In this document: positions 17,142-24,849 of the stretch, piece after piece
How the letters are laid out: each line of letters starts with the position of its first letter
Numbering within the stretch: the first letter of the stretch is position 1
Assembly (NCBI GenBank): GCA_902495245.1
Contig: CABUWI010000004.1
Location: forward strand, 1 to 64,000
Reading direction: 5' to 3'
Origin: an uncultured Porphyromonadaceae bacterium
GTDB taxonomy: Bacteria > Bacteroidota > Bacteroidia > Bacteroidales > Muribaculaceae
DNA: 64,000 nucleotides
Made by a program: the position numbers and the translations under genes
The notes under the pieces: generated by a model
Seen by the model: only the letters and a program-made list of their open reading frames with translations
Told to the model about the DNA's origin: nothing
Databases searched by the model: none

Positions 17142-17678
17142 TCACTCTAACGTCCTGCGGTTAAGCCGTGAAAGCCCGCGCAGCACATTGCGCCGCGCGG
17201 ACCGCAGGCCGGGAGACATCTCCCCGGTTGCCAGGAGCTCAAGCTCGGCCTCAAGCTCGGCGGCAAGCTCAGGGAACAAGCGGCAGTGGGCAAACGCCTG
17301 CTTCATGCAGAGCGCTCTGATTGCATACGGTTCGTCGGAATTGATTTTCGAAAGACAGAAATCAAGATAATCGGTGCGGACGTCTTGTGCCGCAAAAGGC
17401 AACGCATCAAGCAGCGTCAGCGCCAGGCGGCGCCTCCCGACGTGGGCGGTAGCCAACAGGCCGTCAATCAGCCGGTCGCGCTTGTCGGCCAGCCACCGCA
17501 TATCGATGCTATCAAAGTGCGAGAAAACCCAAAGCGCGTTATATGCAATGCGATTGTCCGCCTCCGACGTCATTGCAAACAGTTCGGATTTCAAACCGTC
17601 GTCGGCCCTACATGCTTCACATAGAGCCTTGACATCACATAGCCGCAAACGGCCGCCGAGTTTATCGCGTAAATTCAT
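17142..17678 (-). CDS. Helical repeat (HEAT-like) hypothetical protein
   Basis: The protein has 178 residues from MNLRDKLG. It is all helical, with repeating amphipathic pairs (DNRIAYNALWVFSHFD; GRRRLALTLLDALPF; EPYAIRALCMKQAFAHC) that look like HEAT repeats. I do not recognise a specific family. The longer upstream frame is rejected because a -7 box (TAACTTTG, 17687-17694) lies between it and this ATG. Transcription should start within a few bases of the ATG, making this another near-leaderless message. Confidence 0.7.
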   Translation of the reverse strand: MNLRDKLGGRLRLCDVKALCEACRADDGLKSELFAMTSEADNRIAYNALWVFSHFDSIDMRWLADKRDRLIDGLLATAHVGRRRLALTLLDALPFAAQDVRTDYLDFCLSKINSDEPYAIRALCMKQAFAHCRLFPELAAELEAELELLATGEMSPGLRSARRNVLRGLSRLNRRTLE

Positions 17679-17686
17679 AATGCATG

Positions 17687-17694
17687 CAAAGTTA
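17687..17694 (-). promoter_or_regulatory. -7 box next to the HEAT-like gene ATG
   Basis: TAACTTTG on the minus strand ends 8 bp before the ATG at 17678, implying a leader of about 4 nt. No clear -33 TTG. Confidence 0.5.
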
Positions 17695-17799
17695 ATGAAA
17701 TTTAGGGTTAGATTGAAATTTGACTGTTGATTTTTTTTATTGAGCTCGAGACAAAGCAAATTTGAGCTTTACAGCAACTTTTCTTTTACAATCTCTCAC

Positions 17800-17807
17800 T
17801 AATTTTG
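17800..17807 (+). promoter_or_regulatory. -7 box of the CMD-cupin gene
   Basis: TAATTTTG lies on the plus strand 18 bp before the ATG at 17826. The -33 element is not obvious. Confidence 0.5.
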
Positions 17808-17825
17808 CAAAAAATTTAATGAGTT

Positions 17826-18644
17826 ATGAAGAAAATAATCGCTACTCTGTTATCAGGAATCTTAACACTCAACATCATGGCACAGGAAAAAATTGTACAG
17901 ACAGCCGGACGCGACCAGCTCGGAGAATTCGCGCCCAAATTCGCGCAACTGAACGACGACGTACTTTTCGGTGAAGTATGGAGCCGCACCGACAAACTCG
18001 GCCTCCGCGACCGCAGCCTCGTAACCATCACGTCGCTCATCAGCCAGGGCATAATCGACACGTCGCTGGTTCATCATCTCGAATCAGCCAAGAAAAACGG
18101 CATCACCCGAACCGAAATAGCCGAAATAATCACCCAGATCGGCTTCTATGCCGGCTGGCCGAAAGCATGGGGCGCCTTCCGCCTGGCCAAGGACATCTGG
18201 AGCGACGACATCACGGGCAACGACGCCAAGGCCGAGTTTCAGCGCACAATGATTTTCCCCATCGGCGAGCCGAACAGCGCATATGCCCGCTACTTCACCG
18301 GCAACAGCTATCTTGCCCCAATCGCAACCGAGCAGATTCCGTTTGCCAACGTAACGTTCGAGCCGGGCTGCCGCAACAACTGGCACATTCACCACGCAAC
18401 CAACGGCGGGGGACAGATGCTCGTCGGCGTGGCCGGCCGCGGCTGGTATCAGGAAGAGGGCAAGCCGGCGGTAGAAATTCTGCCCGGAACCGTAATCAAC
18501 ATTCCGGCCAACGTCAAACACTGGCACGGCGCCGCCAAAGACTCCTGGTTTGCCCATCTGGCCTTCTCCGTGCCCGGCGAACAGTCGCAGACCGAATGGC
18601 TCGAGCCCGTAACCGACGAAGAATATAACCGTCTTGAAAAATGA
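17826..18644 (+). CDS. Exported carboxymuconolactone decarboxylase-like / cupin fusion
   Basis: The protein has 272 residues. A signal peptide (MKKIIATLLSGILTLNIMAQ) precedes a CMD/AhpD-like domain (about 30-130; GLRDRSLVTITSLISQG, HHLESAKKNGITRTEI). A C-terminal cupin domain follows, with metal-binding His residues in NNWHIHHATNGGG and VKHWHGA. The CMD part lacks the CXXC of AhpD, so peroxidase-partner activity is doubtful. The cupin probably binds a metal. Such fusions are annotated as CMD family proteins of unknown reaction; periplasmic location is indicated by the signal. Its stop overlaps the next gene (exported flavodoxin) by 4 bp, suggesting joint function. Confidence 0.88.
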   Translation: MKKIIATLLSGILTLNIMAQEKIVQTAGRDQLGEFAPKFAQLNDDVLFGEVWSRTDKLGLRDRSLVTITSLISQGIIDTSLVHHLESAKKNGITRTEIAEIITQIGFYAGWPKAWGAFRLAKDIWSDDITGNDAKAEFQRTMIFPIGEPNSAYARYFTGNSYLAPIATEQIPFANVTFEPGCRNNWHIHHATNGGGQMLVGVAGRGWYQEEGKPAVEILPGTVINIPANVKHWHGAAKDSWFAHLAFSVPGEQSQTEWLEPVTDEEYNRLEK

Positions 18645-19438
18645 AAAAACTGATTCTTTCACTCGCGCTCGCGCTCATTTCAGTTGCCGCAGGCGCCAAG
18701 ACCCTGATTGTCTATTACAGCTTCACCAATAACGTCCACACCATTGCGACCGAGCTGCAGGCTCAGACAGGCGCCGACATGGTCAGAATCGAGCCGGCCG
18801 AAGAAGGCCTCGACTATGCCGCCAACGGCTATGAGATTGGCACCGCGCTGATTTCGGCAATACGCAACAATCCGGACGACGCGGAATCGTATCTGGCAAT
18901 CAAGCCCGTAAACGTCAATCTCGAAGATTACGATATGATTGTCGTGGCCGCACCGCTCTGGTGGAACAACATGGCCGCGCCGTTACAGACATTTCTGTTC
19001 AACAACGGGGCCGGAATGGCCGGCAAGAAAATCGGTCTGATTGTTTCGAGTGCAAGCAGCCCAATCGACGAGGTCGAAGCAGACGCTCACCGACTGATTC
19101 GGCAGGGAGACTTCGTCGAGCCAAGCCTGTGGATTCGCAGTGCGCAGACCTCTCGATGCAAACAACTGATTGCCGACTGGCTCGAACGCATCGATTATGT
19201 AAGTATGACCTCAATCAATAACACAATTATCGACAACGCCGCGCCGGCCTTGACAATTGACGGCGACGCGCTTACCGTAGAGGGCGAGTTCGACTCGCTC
19301 GCCCTCTACTCTCTTTCGGGCCGGAAGGTTGCGGAAAGTCGCAACGGCGCAAGGAGCATACGCGTACCCGCCAGCGGCACTTACGTTGCCCGCCTGACGG
19401 CCAATGACCACTTCATCTCAGCGAAGGTCGTTTTCTAA
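18641..19438 (+). CDS. Exported flavodoxin with C-terminal sorting-like domain
   Basis: The protein has 265 residues. A signal peptide (MKKLILSLALALISVAAGA) is followed directly by a flavodoxin fold, with the FMN loop YYSFTNNVHT and APLWWNNMAAPLQTF around the flavin. The last ~75 residues form a separate beta domain (LALYSLSGRKVAES, then SGTYVARLT) that resembles the C-terminal sorting domain of type IX-secreted proteins. An exported flavodoxin is unusual because FMN loading normally occurs in the cytoplasm. It overlaps the CMD-cupin gene by 4 bp and the convergent outer-membrane protein gene by 4 bp. Confidence 0.82.
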   Translation: MKKLILSLALALISVAAGAKTLIVYYSFTNNVHTIATELQAQTGADMVRIEPAEEGLDYAANGYEIGTALISAIRNNPDDAESYLAIKPVNVNLEDYDMIVVAAPLWWNNMAAPLQTFLFNNGAGMAGKKIGLIVSSASSPIDEVEADAHRLIRQGDFVEPSLWIRSAQTSRCKQLIADWLERIDYVSMTSINNTIIDNAAPALTIDGDALTVEGEFDSLALYSLSGRKVAESRNGARSIRVPASGTYVARLTANDHFISAKVVF

Positions 19439-20025
19439 AACTTATAAGCGCCACCGATAAAGACGGTGTGCGTTATATAGTTCGTGTTCTTCGGCAGTCC
19501 GTTGTGGTTAACCGGTGCGCCCGAATATAGGCTGAAATCTGAAATACCGTAGCCAAGAGTTACAATATATCGGTCAATCTGAAAATTGATGCCGGCCTTC
19601 ACGTCCCAGCCGAACCACCGCGCATTGCGGCTGCCGCCCGCACCGGGCGACAGCACGATGCCCGGCTCGGCAAAGAGGAAGAAGCCTGCGTCCTGACTTT
19701 TCCAATGAATCAGCCGCGGCGTGCGGACAACGAGCGAGGGATTGAACTTGAACCGTATGGCATATTCATGTCCCGTCTCCCACTCTTCCCGGCCCCAATC
19801 GCCAAGTTCCTCAATCTCACCGGCGAAACCCAGCGAAGCCTTTATGCCGACGTAAGGCAGGGGAAAATATGCCGCCTGAAAGTCAACTTCGTAACCGTCA
19901 TTATTCAAGCCGCCTGACATTGCGCCCTCCCATCGCATCACGCCGTCGGCACACGCCAACGATTGCGCCGATGCACACAGCGCACCCGCTAACGCCAAGA
20001 CTGCAGTCATCATATACCGAATCAT
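19435..20025 (-). CDS. Outer-membrane beta-barrel protein
   Basis: The protein has 196 residues. The signal peptide (MIRYMMTAVLALAGALCASAQ) is followed by alternating aromatic/polar strands (WFGWDVKAGINFQIDRYIVT; THTVFIGGAYKF), ending in Phe as in outer-membrane barrels. The GTG further upstream overlaps the -7 box and is rejected. No specific function visible. Confidence 0.75.
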   Translation of the reverse strand: MIRYMMTAVLALAGALCASAQSLACADGVMRWEGAMSGGLNNDGYEVDFQAAYFPLPYVGIKASLGFAGEIEELGDWGREEWETGHEYAIRFKFNPSLVVRTPRLIHWKSQDAGFFLFAEPGIVLSPGAGGSRNARWFGWDVKAGINFQIDRYIVTLGYGISDFSLYSGAPVNHNGLPKNTNYITHTVFIGGAYKF

Positions 20026-20045
20026 ATGCTCGAATTTATGCAACA

Positions 20046-20053
20046 CAAAGTTA
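20046..20053 (-). promoter_or_regulatory. -7 box of the beta-barrel gene
   Basis: TAACTTTG on the minus strand, about 20 bp before the ATG at 20025. It sets the start codon. Confidence 0.5.
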
Positions 20054-20209
20054 CGTCAAATTTTCGACATATGCATGGCGTACGAACTACTTTCGGGCTA
20101 AATTGTTATACATATAAACAAACATAGAGTACATTAACAACAGAACCAAAGAGATAAATGACTGGCAGACACGTCAATCTTTATTACCAACAATCAATTA
20201 CCAAAACTC

Positions 20210-20239
20210 CCGGAGCGACCCGACGCCGCTCCGGTTTTA
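20210..20239 (+). terminator. GC hairpin with T-run upstream of the Ala-rich gene
   Basis: An 8-bp stem (CCGGAGCG / CGCTCCGG), a 9-nt loop and TTTTAT. It sits 30 bp before the next ATG, so it may be an attenuator or the end of a short upstream transcript rather than an ordinary gene terminator. Confidence 0.5.
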
Positions 20240-20264
20240 TCTTTAATCATTTAATTCAAGTACT

Positions 20265-20519
20265 ATGTCAACCATTGATCAGAAAATGGCCCAACAGGCC
20301 GCCAACGTTTCAGCCAAGGCTGCCGACCTGAGTTCGAAAGCGGCACAATTCGCCGCAAAAGAAGAATCGGCCGCGCTTGCCGACAAAGTCAAGGACAAAG
20401 CGGCAGACCTGAAAGAAAAAGCCACCGAAGCGGCATCTTCACTCCTTGACAAGGCAGCCGGTCTGGCTGAAAATCTGGCCGACAAAGCCCGCAACGCTTC
20501 CGACAAGCTATCGTCGTAA
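20265..20519 (+). CDS. Small Ala/Lys-rich helical protein
   Basis: The protein has 84 residues, more than one third Ala, with Lys/Asp/Glu at heptad-like spacing (KAADLKEKATEAASSLLDKA). It is predicted to be one long amphipathic helix, similar in style to LEA-like or phasin-like stress proteins. No enzyme motif. It lies 20 bp upstream of the ClC gene. A GC hairpin in its leader could control expression. Confidence 0.7.
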   Translation: MSTIDQKMAQQAANVSAKAADLSSKAAQFAAKEESAALADKVKDKAADLKEKATEAASSLLDKAAGLAENLADKARNASDKLSS

Positions 20520-20539
20520 AACGCAATTATCGAAATAAC

Positions 20540-21814
20540 ATGACAAAAACCGCCGACACTAAAAGAATCGCCGCCGCGCTCATTGCCGGGCTGCTCATAG
20601 GGTCGGCGGCTTTTTGCCTCAAACGGCTGATAGCCGTCGTGTCGCAGGCGGCCACCGTCGGGTTTCATGCCGAGCGCACCAACCTGTGGCTGATTCTTGC
20701 CGGCGTCTGCGCCATCGTTGTCAGCGGCCTGCTGGTGCGCAAGGTGGTCAGGCAGCCGCTCGAACACGCCACCGCGCGCATGAAAAACGACCTCGCCGAG
20801 GGCCGTGCGCCCTTACCGCGCAGAATCATATTCGCGCCGATATTGCTCAACACGCTGACTCTCGGTCTCGGAGGGTCGGCCGGGGCCGAAGGCCCTATTG
20901 CCTACTCCGGAGCGGCGATTGCGTCGCGCCTGGCGCGCGTCTGGAAGTTTGACAAGTCAGACCTGTTGCTGTTTATGGCCTGCGGCGCCGGAGCCGGCAT
21001 CGCCGCCATATTCAAAGCGCCAGTCGGAGGAATGTTTTTTGCGATTGAGGTGCTCGGGTTCACAATGTCGACGGCCGGCCTCATCATATTGGCCACAATG
21101 TGTCTTACGGCGGGAATGACCGCATATGCGTTAGGCGGATTCACTCCAAACGTAATTTTCAGCACCTGGCAGCCGCTTGACCTGAAATGGTATGTTCCGG
21201 CACTGTTGCTCGGCCTGTGGTGCGGACTCTACTCGCGCTACTATTCGACGTCGGGCCGGTGGACGGCCGACGGCCTCGGCGCCATCAAAAAGCCGTTGCT
21301 TCGCAATCTGGTGGCCGGACTGATTCTCGGAGCGTCCCTGTTCATGTTTCCCGCGCTCTACGGCGAAGGCTACGGTGTGCTCGCCGACGTGCTTAACGGC
21401 AGCTACCACACTCTGATTGCCGGCACGTTTGCCCGCGGTCTGTCCGACTCGACGGCTATCGTAACCGTTCTGTGCGGCATCATTCTGGTCAAATCATTCG
21501 CCACCTACGCCACTAACTCAGGCGGCGGCGTGGCCGGCGATTTTGCGCCGACAATTTTTGCCGGCGGCATGGCCGGCGCGCTCTTTGCCATCGTCGTCTC
21601 GGCTGTTCCGGGCTGGGAGTCGCTGCCTGCCGGCGATTTTATACTTTTGGCCATGGCCGGCGTGATGGCCGGTGTCATAAAGGCTCCGCTGATGGCGATT
21701 TTCATTGTCATCGAAATGACACAGCGCCCCGAACTGCTCCTTCCGGTCGCATTAGTATCGCTGATAAGTTTCGCGGCCGTGAAAATCCAAAAGTTTTCCA
21801 TTTTCAAAACTTAA
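20540..21814 (+). CDS. ClC-family chloride channel/antiporter
   Basis: The protein has 424 residues and about 10-12 membrane helices. The ClC signatures are visible: GSAGAEGPIAYSGA (GxEGP with the gating Glu; Ala replaces the usual Arg), GAGAGIAAIFKAPVGG, and GGGVAGDFAPTIFAGG. No CBS domains follow, so it is the short bacterial form. It probably exchanges chloride for protons or conducts anions across the inner membrane. It is 20 bp downstream of the Ala-rich gene. Confidence 0.93.
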   Translation: MTKTADTKRIAAALIAGLLIGSAAFCLKRLIAVVSQAATVGFHAERTNLWLILAGVCAIVVSGLLVRKVVRQPLEHATARMKNDLAEGRAPLPRRIIFAPILLNTLTLGLGGSAGAEGPIAYSGAAIASRLARVWKFDKSDLLLFMACGAGAGIAAIFKAPVGGMFFAIEVLGFTMSTAGLIILATMCLTAGMTAYALGGFTPNVIFSTWQPLDLKWYVPALLLGLWCGLYSRYYSTSGRWTADGLGAIKKPLLRNLVAGLILGASLFMFPALYGEGYGVLADVLNGSYHTLIAGTFARGLSDSTAIVTVLCGIILVKSFATYATNSGGGVAGDFAPTIFAGGMAGALFAIVVSAVPGWESLPAGDFILLAMAGVMAGVIKAPLMAIFIVIEMTQRPELLLPVALVSLISFAAVKIQKFSIFKT

Positions 21815-21902
21815 TTAGCTATATATCTGACTATTTCATAAACGCATACATGCACAAAGTTATCCAAAACGGAAATTTTGTACATAAATATTTTCAGAAT
21901 TG

Positions 21903-21934
21903 TTTGCCCAATTGGAGAATTGTGTGTACCTTTG
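21903..21934 (+). promoter_or_regulatory. Promoter of nrdD-nrdG
   Basis: TTTG (21903-21906), 20 bp, TACCTTTG (21927-21934). Transcription should start near 21939, about 30 bp before the nrdD ATG at 21971. Confidence 0.8.
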
Positions 21935-21970
21935 TCGCATATAAATCACCGACAATTCCCATTACCTCCA

Positions 21971-24178
21971 ATGATTCAAACCATTATCAAACGCGACGGT
22001 CGCGTCGTGGGTTATAACGAAGAAAAAATCAAGGCTGCCATTCGCAAAGCCATGCTCACGACAGACCTCGGCGAAGACGAGGCCCTGATTCAGCGCATAG
22101 TCGACCGCATCGGCATGAGCGGCAAAGAGCAGATGACGGTCGAAGAGATTCAAGACCGCGTCGAGCTCGAATTGATGAAGTCGCCCCGCAAGGAAGTGGC
22201 CCGCAAGTACATTGCCTATCGCAATCAGCGCTCCATTGCCCGCCGCGCCAAAACGCGCGACCTGTTCATGGAAATCATCGCCGCCAAAAACAATGACGTT
22301 ACCCGCGAAAACGCCAACATGAACACCGACTCGCCCGCCGGCATGATGATGAAATTCGCTTCGGAGACCACCAAGCCCTTCGTCGACGACTACCTGCTCA
22401 GCGACGAGGCCCGCGAGGCCGTGCGCCATAATTATATCCACATTCACGACAAAGACTACTACCCCACCAAGTCGCTGACCTGCGTGCAGCACCCTCTGGA
22501 CCGTATTCTCGAAAACGGATTCATTGCCGGCCACGGCGAGTCGCGTCCGGCCAAGCGAATCGAGACCGCCAGCATCATCGGCTGCATCTCGCTCGAAACC
22601 GCCCAAAACGAAATGCACGGCGGCCAGGCCATTCCGGCATTCGACTTCTATCTGGCGCCCTTCGTGCGCTCATCGTTCATTGAAGAGGTGCAGAATCTCG
22701 AACAGATTGCCGGCAAAGACCTCAGCCACCTCTATAACGTCGAGGTAGACGACTTCGTCAAAAAGCCGCTCGACGGCCTTGAAGGCGAAGCGCGACTGCT
22801 GCAACACGCCATCAACCGCACCGCCTCGCGCGTGCATCAGGCCATGGAGGCGTTCATTCACAACATGAACACCATTCACTCGCGCGGCGGCAACCAAGTC
22901 GTTTTCAGCTCAATCAACTACGGCACGGACACGTCGGCCGAGGGCCGCTGCATTATCCGCGAACTGCTCAAATCGACCTACGAGGGCGTCGGCAACGGAG
23001 CGACAGCCATCTTCCCGATTCAGATCTGGAAGAAGAAACGCGGTGTCAGCTATCTGCCGGGCGACCGCAACTACGACCTCTACCAACTCGCGTGCAAGGT
23101 TACAGCACGCCGCTTCTTCCCCAACTTCGTCAACCTCGACGCCACGTTCAACGTCCATGAAAAGTGGAACGAAAACGACCCCGAGCGCTATCTCTATGAA
23201 GTGGCCACCATGGGCTGCCGCACGCGTGTGTTCGAAAACCGCTATGGCGAGAAGACCTCCGTGGGCCGCGGCAACCTCTCGTTCACGACAATCAACATTG
23301 TGCGCATCGCAATCGAACTGATGGGCATCAAAGACGAACATGAACGCATTGAACGCTTCTTCAGCAAGCTCGACGAAGTGCTCGACATAACCGCCCGACA
23401 GCTCGACGACCGCTTCAACTTCCAGAAAACGGCCCTCGCCAAACAGTTCCCGCTGCTGATGTCGCGCCTGTGGAACGGCTCGAACCGGCTTAAGCCCAAC
23501 GACACCATCGAACCCGTCATCAATCAGGGCACCCTCGGCATCGGCTTCATCGGTCTGGCCGAATGTCTCGTGGCCCTCACAGGCAAGCACCACGGCGAAA
23601 GCGCCGAGTCGCAAAAGCTGGGCCTACGCATAATCAGCCACATGCGCTCGCGAGCCAACGAATATTCCGAAAAATACAACCACAACTATTCCATACTCGC
23701 CACTCCCGCCGAGGGCCTGAGCGGACGCTTTACGCGCGCCGACCGCAAGACGTTCGGCGTGCTGCCCGGAATCACCGACCGCGACTACTACACCAACTCA
23801 AACCACGTGCCGGTCTATTATCACTGCTCGCCGCGCCACAAGGCCATGATTGAGGCGCCCTATCACGAACTGACGCGCGGCGGCCACATATTCTACGTCG
23901 AGATTGACGGCGACGCCACCCACAACCCGCAGGCCATCAGCGACATCGTAGACCTCATGGACCAGTATAACATCGGCTACTGCTCGGTCAATCACAACCG
24001 CAACCGCTGCATGGACTGCGGTTATGAAGACGCCACCGAAGGCCTGAAAGAATGTCCGCGCTGCCACGGCACCAACATTGACCGCCTGCAGCGAATCACC
24101 GGCTATCTTGTCGGCACAACCGACCGATGGAACTCAGGCAAGCTCGCCGAACTGCGCGACCGCGTGGTCCACAAATAA
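21971..24178 (+). CDS. nrdD: Anaerobic ribonucleoside-triphosphate reductase
   Basis: The protein has 735 residues from ATG 21971, which begins MIQTIIKRDGRVVGYNEEKI, the expected start of an ATP-cone allosteric domain (1-95). The catalytic barrel follows (SLTCVQHPLD; GGQAIPAFDFYLAPFV). At the C-terminus are a zinc site (CMDCGY and CPRCHG) and the glycyl-radical loop (RITGYLVGTTDRWNSGK). It reduces ribonucleotides to deoxyribonucleotides without oxygen, using formate or another reductant, and needs the NrdG activase encoded 8 bp downstream. The promoter position rejects the longer frame. Confidence 0.97.
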   Translation: MIQTIIKRDGRVVGYNEEKIKAAIRKAMLTTDLGEDEALIQRIVDRIGMSGKEQMTVEEIQDRVELELMKSPRKEVARKYIAYRNQRSIARRAKTRDLFMEIIAAKNNDVTRENANMNTDSPAGMMMKFASETTKPFVDDYLLSDEAREAVRHNYIHIHDKDYYPTKSLTCVQHPLDRILENGFIAGHGESRPAKRIETASIIGCISLETAQNEMHGGQAIPAFDFYLAPFVRSSFIEEVQNLEQIAGKDLSHLYNVEVDDFVKKPLDGLEGEARLLQHAINRTASRVHQAMEAFIHNMNTIHSRGGNQVVFSSINYGTDTSAEGRCIIRELLKSTYEGVGNGATAIFPIQIWKKKRGVSYLPGDRNYDLYQLACKVTARRFFPNFVNLDATFNVHEKWNENDPERYLYEVATMGCRTRVFENRYGEKTSVGRGNLSFTTINIVRIAIELMGIKDEHERIERFFSKLDEVLDITARQLDDRFNFQKTALAKQFPLLMSRLWNGSNRLKPNDTIEPVINQGTLGIGFIGLAECLVALTGKHHGESAESQKLGLRIISHMRSRANEYSEKYNHNYSILATPAEGLSGRFTRADRKTFGVLPGITDRDYYTNSNHVPVYYHCSPRHKAMIEAPYHELTRGGHIFYVEIDGDATHNPQAISDIVDLMDQYNIGYCSVNHNRNRCMDCGYEDATEGLKECPRCHGTNIDRLQRITGYLVGTTDRWNSGKLAELRDRVVHK

Positions 24179-24186
24179 CCTCGCTC

Positions 24187-24663
24187 ATGGCGTCATTCAG
24201 AATTCTGCAGATAGTCCCGGGCACGTCGGTCGACGGCCCGGGACTCCGCACATCGGTCTACTTTGCCGGGTGCACCCACCGCTGCCCGGGTTGCCACAAC
24301 CCCGAGTCATGGAACTTTGCCGCCGGCGAGGAAATGGACTCTGACCGACTGGCCGACATCATCATCTCCCACGGCTTCAACGTTACACTTACCGGCGGCG
24401 ACCCGCTGCAACAGCCCGACCTCGACGCGCTGGGCGCTTTGGCCGACCGCCTGAAAGCCGCCGGCCTGAAAATCTGGTGCTACACCGGCTATCGCTTCGA
24501 AGAGCTTGCCTCACGACCTGACATGGCGTCGCTGCTCGCAAAATTCGACGCCATTGTCGAAGGCCCCTTCATCGAGGCAGAGCGCGACACGTCGCTGCGA
24601 TTCCGAGGCTCACGCAACCAGCGCATCGTGCGCCCCGACGGCTCGCCCTACCCGCTTGACTAA
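24187..24663 (+). CDS. nrdG: Anaerobic ribonucleotide reductase activating protein
   Basis: The protein has 158 residues from MASFRILQIV. It is a radical SAM activase with cluster motif CTHRCPGC (CX3CX2C) and GGDPLQQPDL. It uses SAM to generate the glycyl radical on NrdD. I chose the ATG 8 bp after the nrdD stop; the frame extends upstream into nrdD but without family character. Confidence 0.95.
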   Translation: MASFRILQIVPGTSVDGPGLRTSVYFAGCTHRCPGCHNPESWNFAAGEEMDSDRLADIIISHGFNVTLTGGDPLQQPDLDALGALADRLKAAGLKIWCYTGYRFEELASRPDMASLLAKFDAIVEGPFIEAERDTSLRFRGSRNQRIVRPDGSPYPLD

Positions 24664-24688
24664 AGCCTGATTTTTTGCCGGCTCCATG

Positions 24689-24722
24689 TTAACAAATATT
24701 TAATTGGCCGCATATTTGTTAA
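24689..24722. promoter_or_regulatory. AT-rich inverted repeat after nrdG
   Basis: Perfect 11-bp arms TTAACAAATAT and ATATTTGTTAA are separated by 12 bp. No T-run follows, so it looks more like a regulator binding site for the downstream fimbrillin-like gene than a terminator. The regulator is unknown. Confidence 0.4.
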
Positions 24723-24849
24723 ATAATGCAAATTCAGGCATGAGTTGCCGCCCTCAATAATCGCTATGTTACGGATTTTGACTATTTTTGCATAGTACAT
24801 CAGTAATTCACATTGTGATAATAAGATTTGTAATTATCTAAGTATTGAA

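Noticed and set aside
22910..23614. Long minus-strand frames opposite nrdD, priA, ahpF and the patatin gene
   Set aside because: These are antisense shadows caused by strong third-position GC bias; the plus-strand products have complete family motifs.
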